DNA of 5,875 nucleotides from Pyrobaculum sp. Lineage in GTDB: Archaea > Thermoproteota > Thermoprotei > Thermoproteales > Thermoproteaceae. Under the pieces are notes generated by a model that was given only the letters and a program-made list of their open reading frames with translations, did not search any database and was not told the DNA's origin. A program made the translations under genes and the position numbers. The stretch covers positions 1 through 5,875 of the forward strand of contig WYEI01000124.1 of assembly GCA_009903905.1 (NCBI GenBank), given 5' to 3'. Positions 5,369 to 5,875 of the stretch are shown piece by piece. Positions within the stretch are counted from its first letter, which is position 1. Every line of letters begins with the position of its first letter.

Positions 5369-5875
5369 ATGATCTGGTACCCCATAGGGAGCTCGGAGCC
5401 TCAGGCCTTTTACAAGGCCACGCTAGACCTGGTGTGGAGTACGCGAGTAGCTCTTTTCTTGGTAACCGCCTTCTTCGCGGCGGGCGTTGCCGCGATGAAA
5501 CTACATCACCACCTCATGGTTGCCGGCCTTCTTCTTTTCTACCACGCCGTGATGTACGTCCAGTTGCCCGGCTTTATAAACGCGGTTCCTAACAGAGCCG
5601 CCACGTGGCTCCTCTTTGCCTTTCTCCTCCTGGGCACTGCGGCCTCGCCTTTGGCGGGCTTCTCGGCGTATCTGCCGTATGCCCTTCTCCATGCCGCCCT
5701 ATACGGCAGAGGACTTTGGGGAAAGCCGACGTACTACCCCAACCTCATAACCGTCGCTGGGTTGTTGCTCCTACCCCTCTCGGCGGCTCCGCTGGAGGCC
5801 GTCTTTTCCTTTCCGCTGGCCTCCGTCTATTCTTTGATGTACCGCATAGACTTCTCCCGGGCGAAGAAGAGGTTC
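5369..5875 (+). CDS. Unrecognised polytopic membrane protein, N-terminal part
   Basis: I do not recognise this family. The 169 visible codons stay open to the right edge. The ATG lies two bases after the livF TAA, with no clear Shine-Dalgarno motif, so translation may depend on reinitiation from livF. After a polar N-terminus (MIWYPIGSSEPQ) there are hydrophobic segments near residues 27-43, 49-64, 79-97, 99-112 and 124-157; the last is long enough for one or two passes. The basic stretch R-A-K-K-R (164-168) that follows may mark a cytoplasmic face. Histidines sit at 46-48 (a His-His-His run), 59 and 108, at or within membrane segments. That could suit a metal or haem site, but nothing else supports it. 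It is not a permease of the Liv type, as no coupling loop is visible. Its position suggests co-transcription with livGF, but a role in transport is unproven. The opposite strand has a 63-codon open frame here that looks like a shadow. Confidence 0.65.
   Translation, partial: MIWYPIGSSEPQAFYKATLDLVWSTRVALFLVTAFFAAGVAAMKLHHHLMVAGLLLFYHAVMYVQLPGFINAVPNRAATWLLFAFLLLGTAASPLAGFSAYLPYALLHAALYGRGLWGKPTYYPNLITVAGLLLLPLSAAPLEAVFSFPLASVYSLMYRIDFSRAKKRF

Noticed and set aside
5501..5692. 63-codon open frame on the minus strand.
   Set aside because: It is opposite a hydrophobic, family-like membrane protein frame and is highly charged and Arg/Glu-rich, typical of an antisense shadow in GC-rich DNA.

Overview
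The window looks like chromosome from a hyperthermophilic crenarchaeon, most likely Thermoproteales and Pyrobaculum-like. This is inference from gene style. Genes are GC-rich and packed almost without gaps. The two real gaps (25 and 47 bp) are the AT-rich spots, each with a TATA-like box about 24 nt from a start codon, which is the pattern of leaderless archaeal transcripts. Shine-Dalgarno motifs are mostly absent or poorly placed. The binding protein has an archaeal design: membrane anchor, Thr-rich stalk, extracellular receptor domain. The species cannot be fixed from the sequence alone.

Layout. Positions 1-432 (minus) hold the N-terminal 144 codons of a TldD/PmbA-family protein that runs off the left edge. 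Positions 458-2517 (minus) hold two membrane permeases, livH then livM, joined by an ATGA overlap. A 47-bp divergent intergenic region (2518-2564) follows. Positions 2565-5366 (plus) hold the substrate-binding protein gene and the two ATPase genes livG and livF, again overlapping. Two bases after livF, a gene for an unrecognised polytopic membrane protein begins at 5369 and runs off the right edge.

The five central genes make one complete high-affinity ABC importer of the branched-chain amino acid (HAAT/Liv) type. The anchored receptor captures substrate outside the cell, LivH and LivM form the pore, and LivG and LivF hydrolyse ATP. The usual single operon is split here into two divergent arms, permeases on one side and receptor plus ATPases on the other. 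Both arms appear to share one near-palindromic TATA element. Exact substrate cannot be read from the sequence; branched-chain or other hydrophobic amino acids are the default.

The most interesting point is the receptor. The protein ends abruptly where related receptors usually continue into a last conserved strand. A segment that looks like that missing strand sits at the N-terminus, just after the Thr-rich stalk. This suggests a circularly permuted, stalk-anchored binding protein. I saw no RNA genes, CRISPR arrays, insertion sequences or attachment sites.
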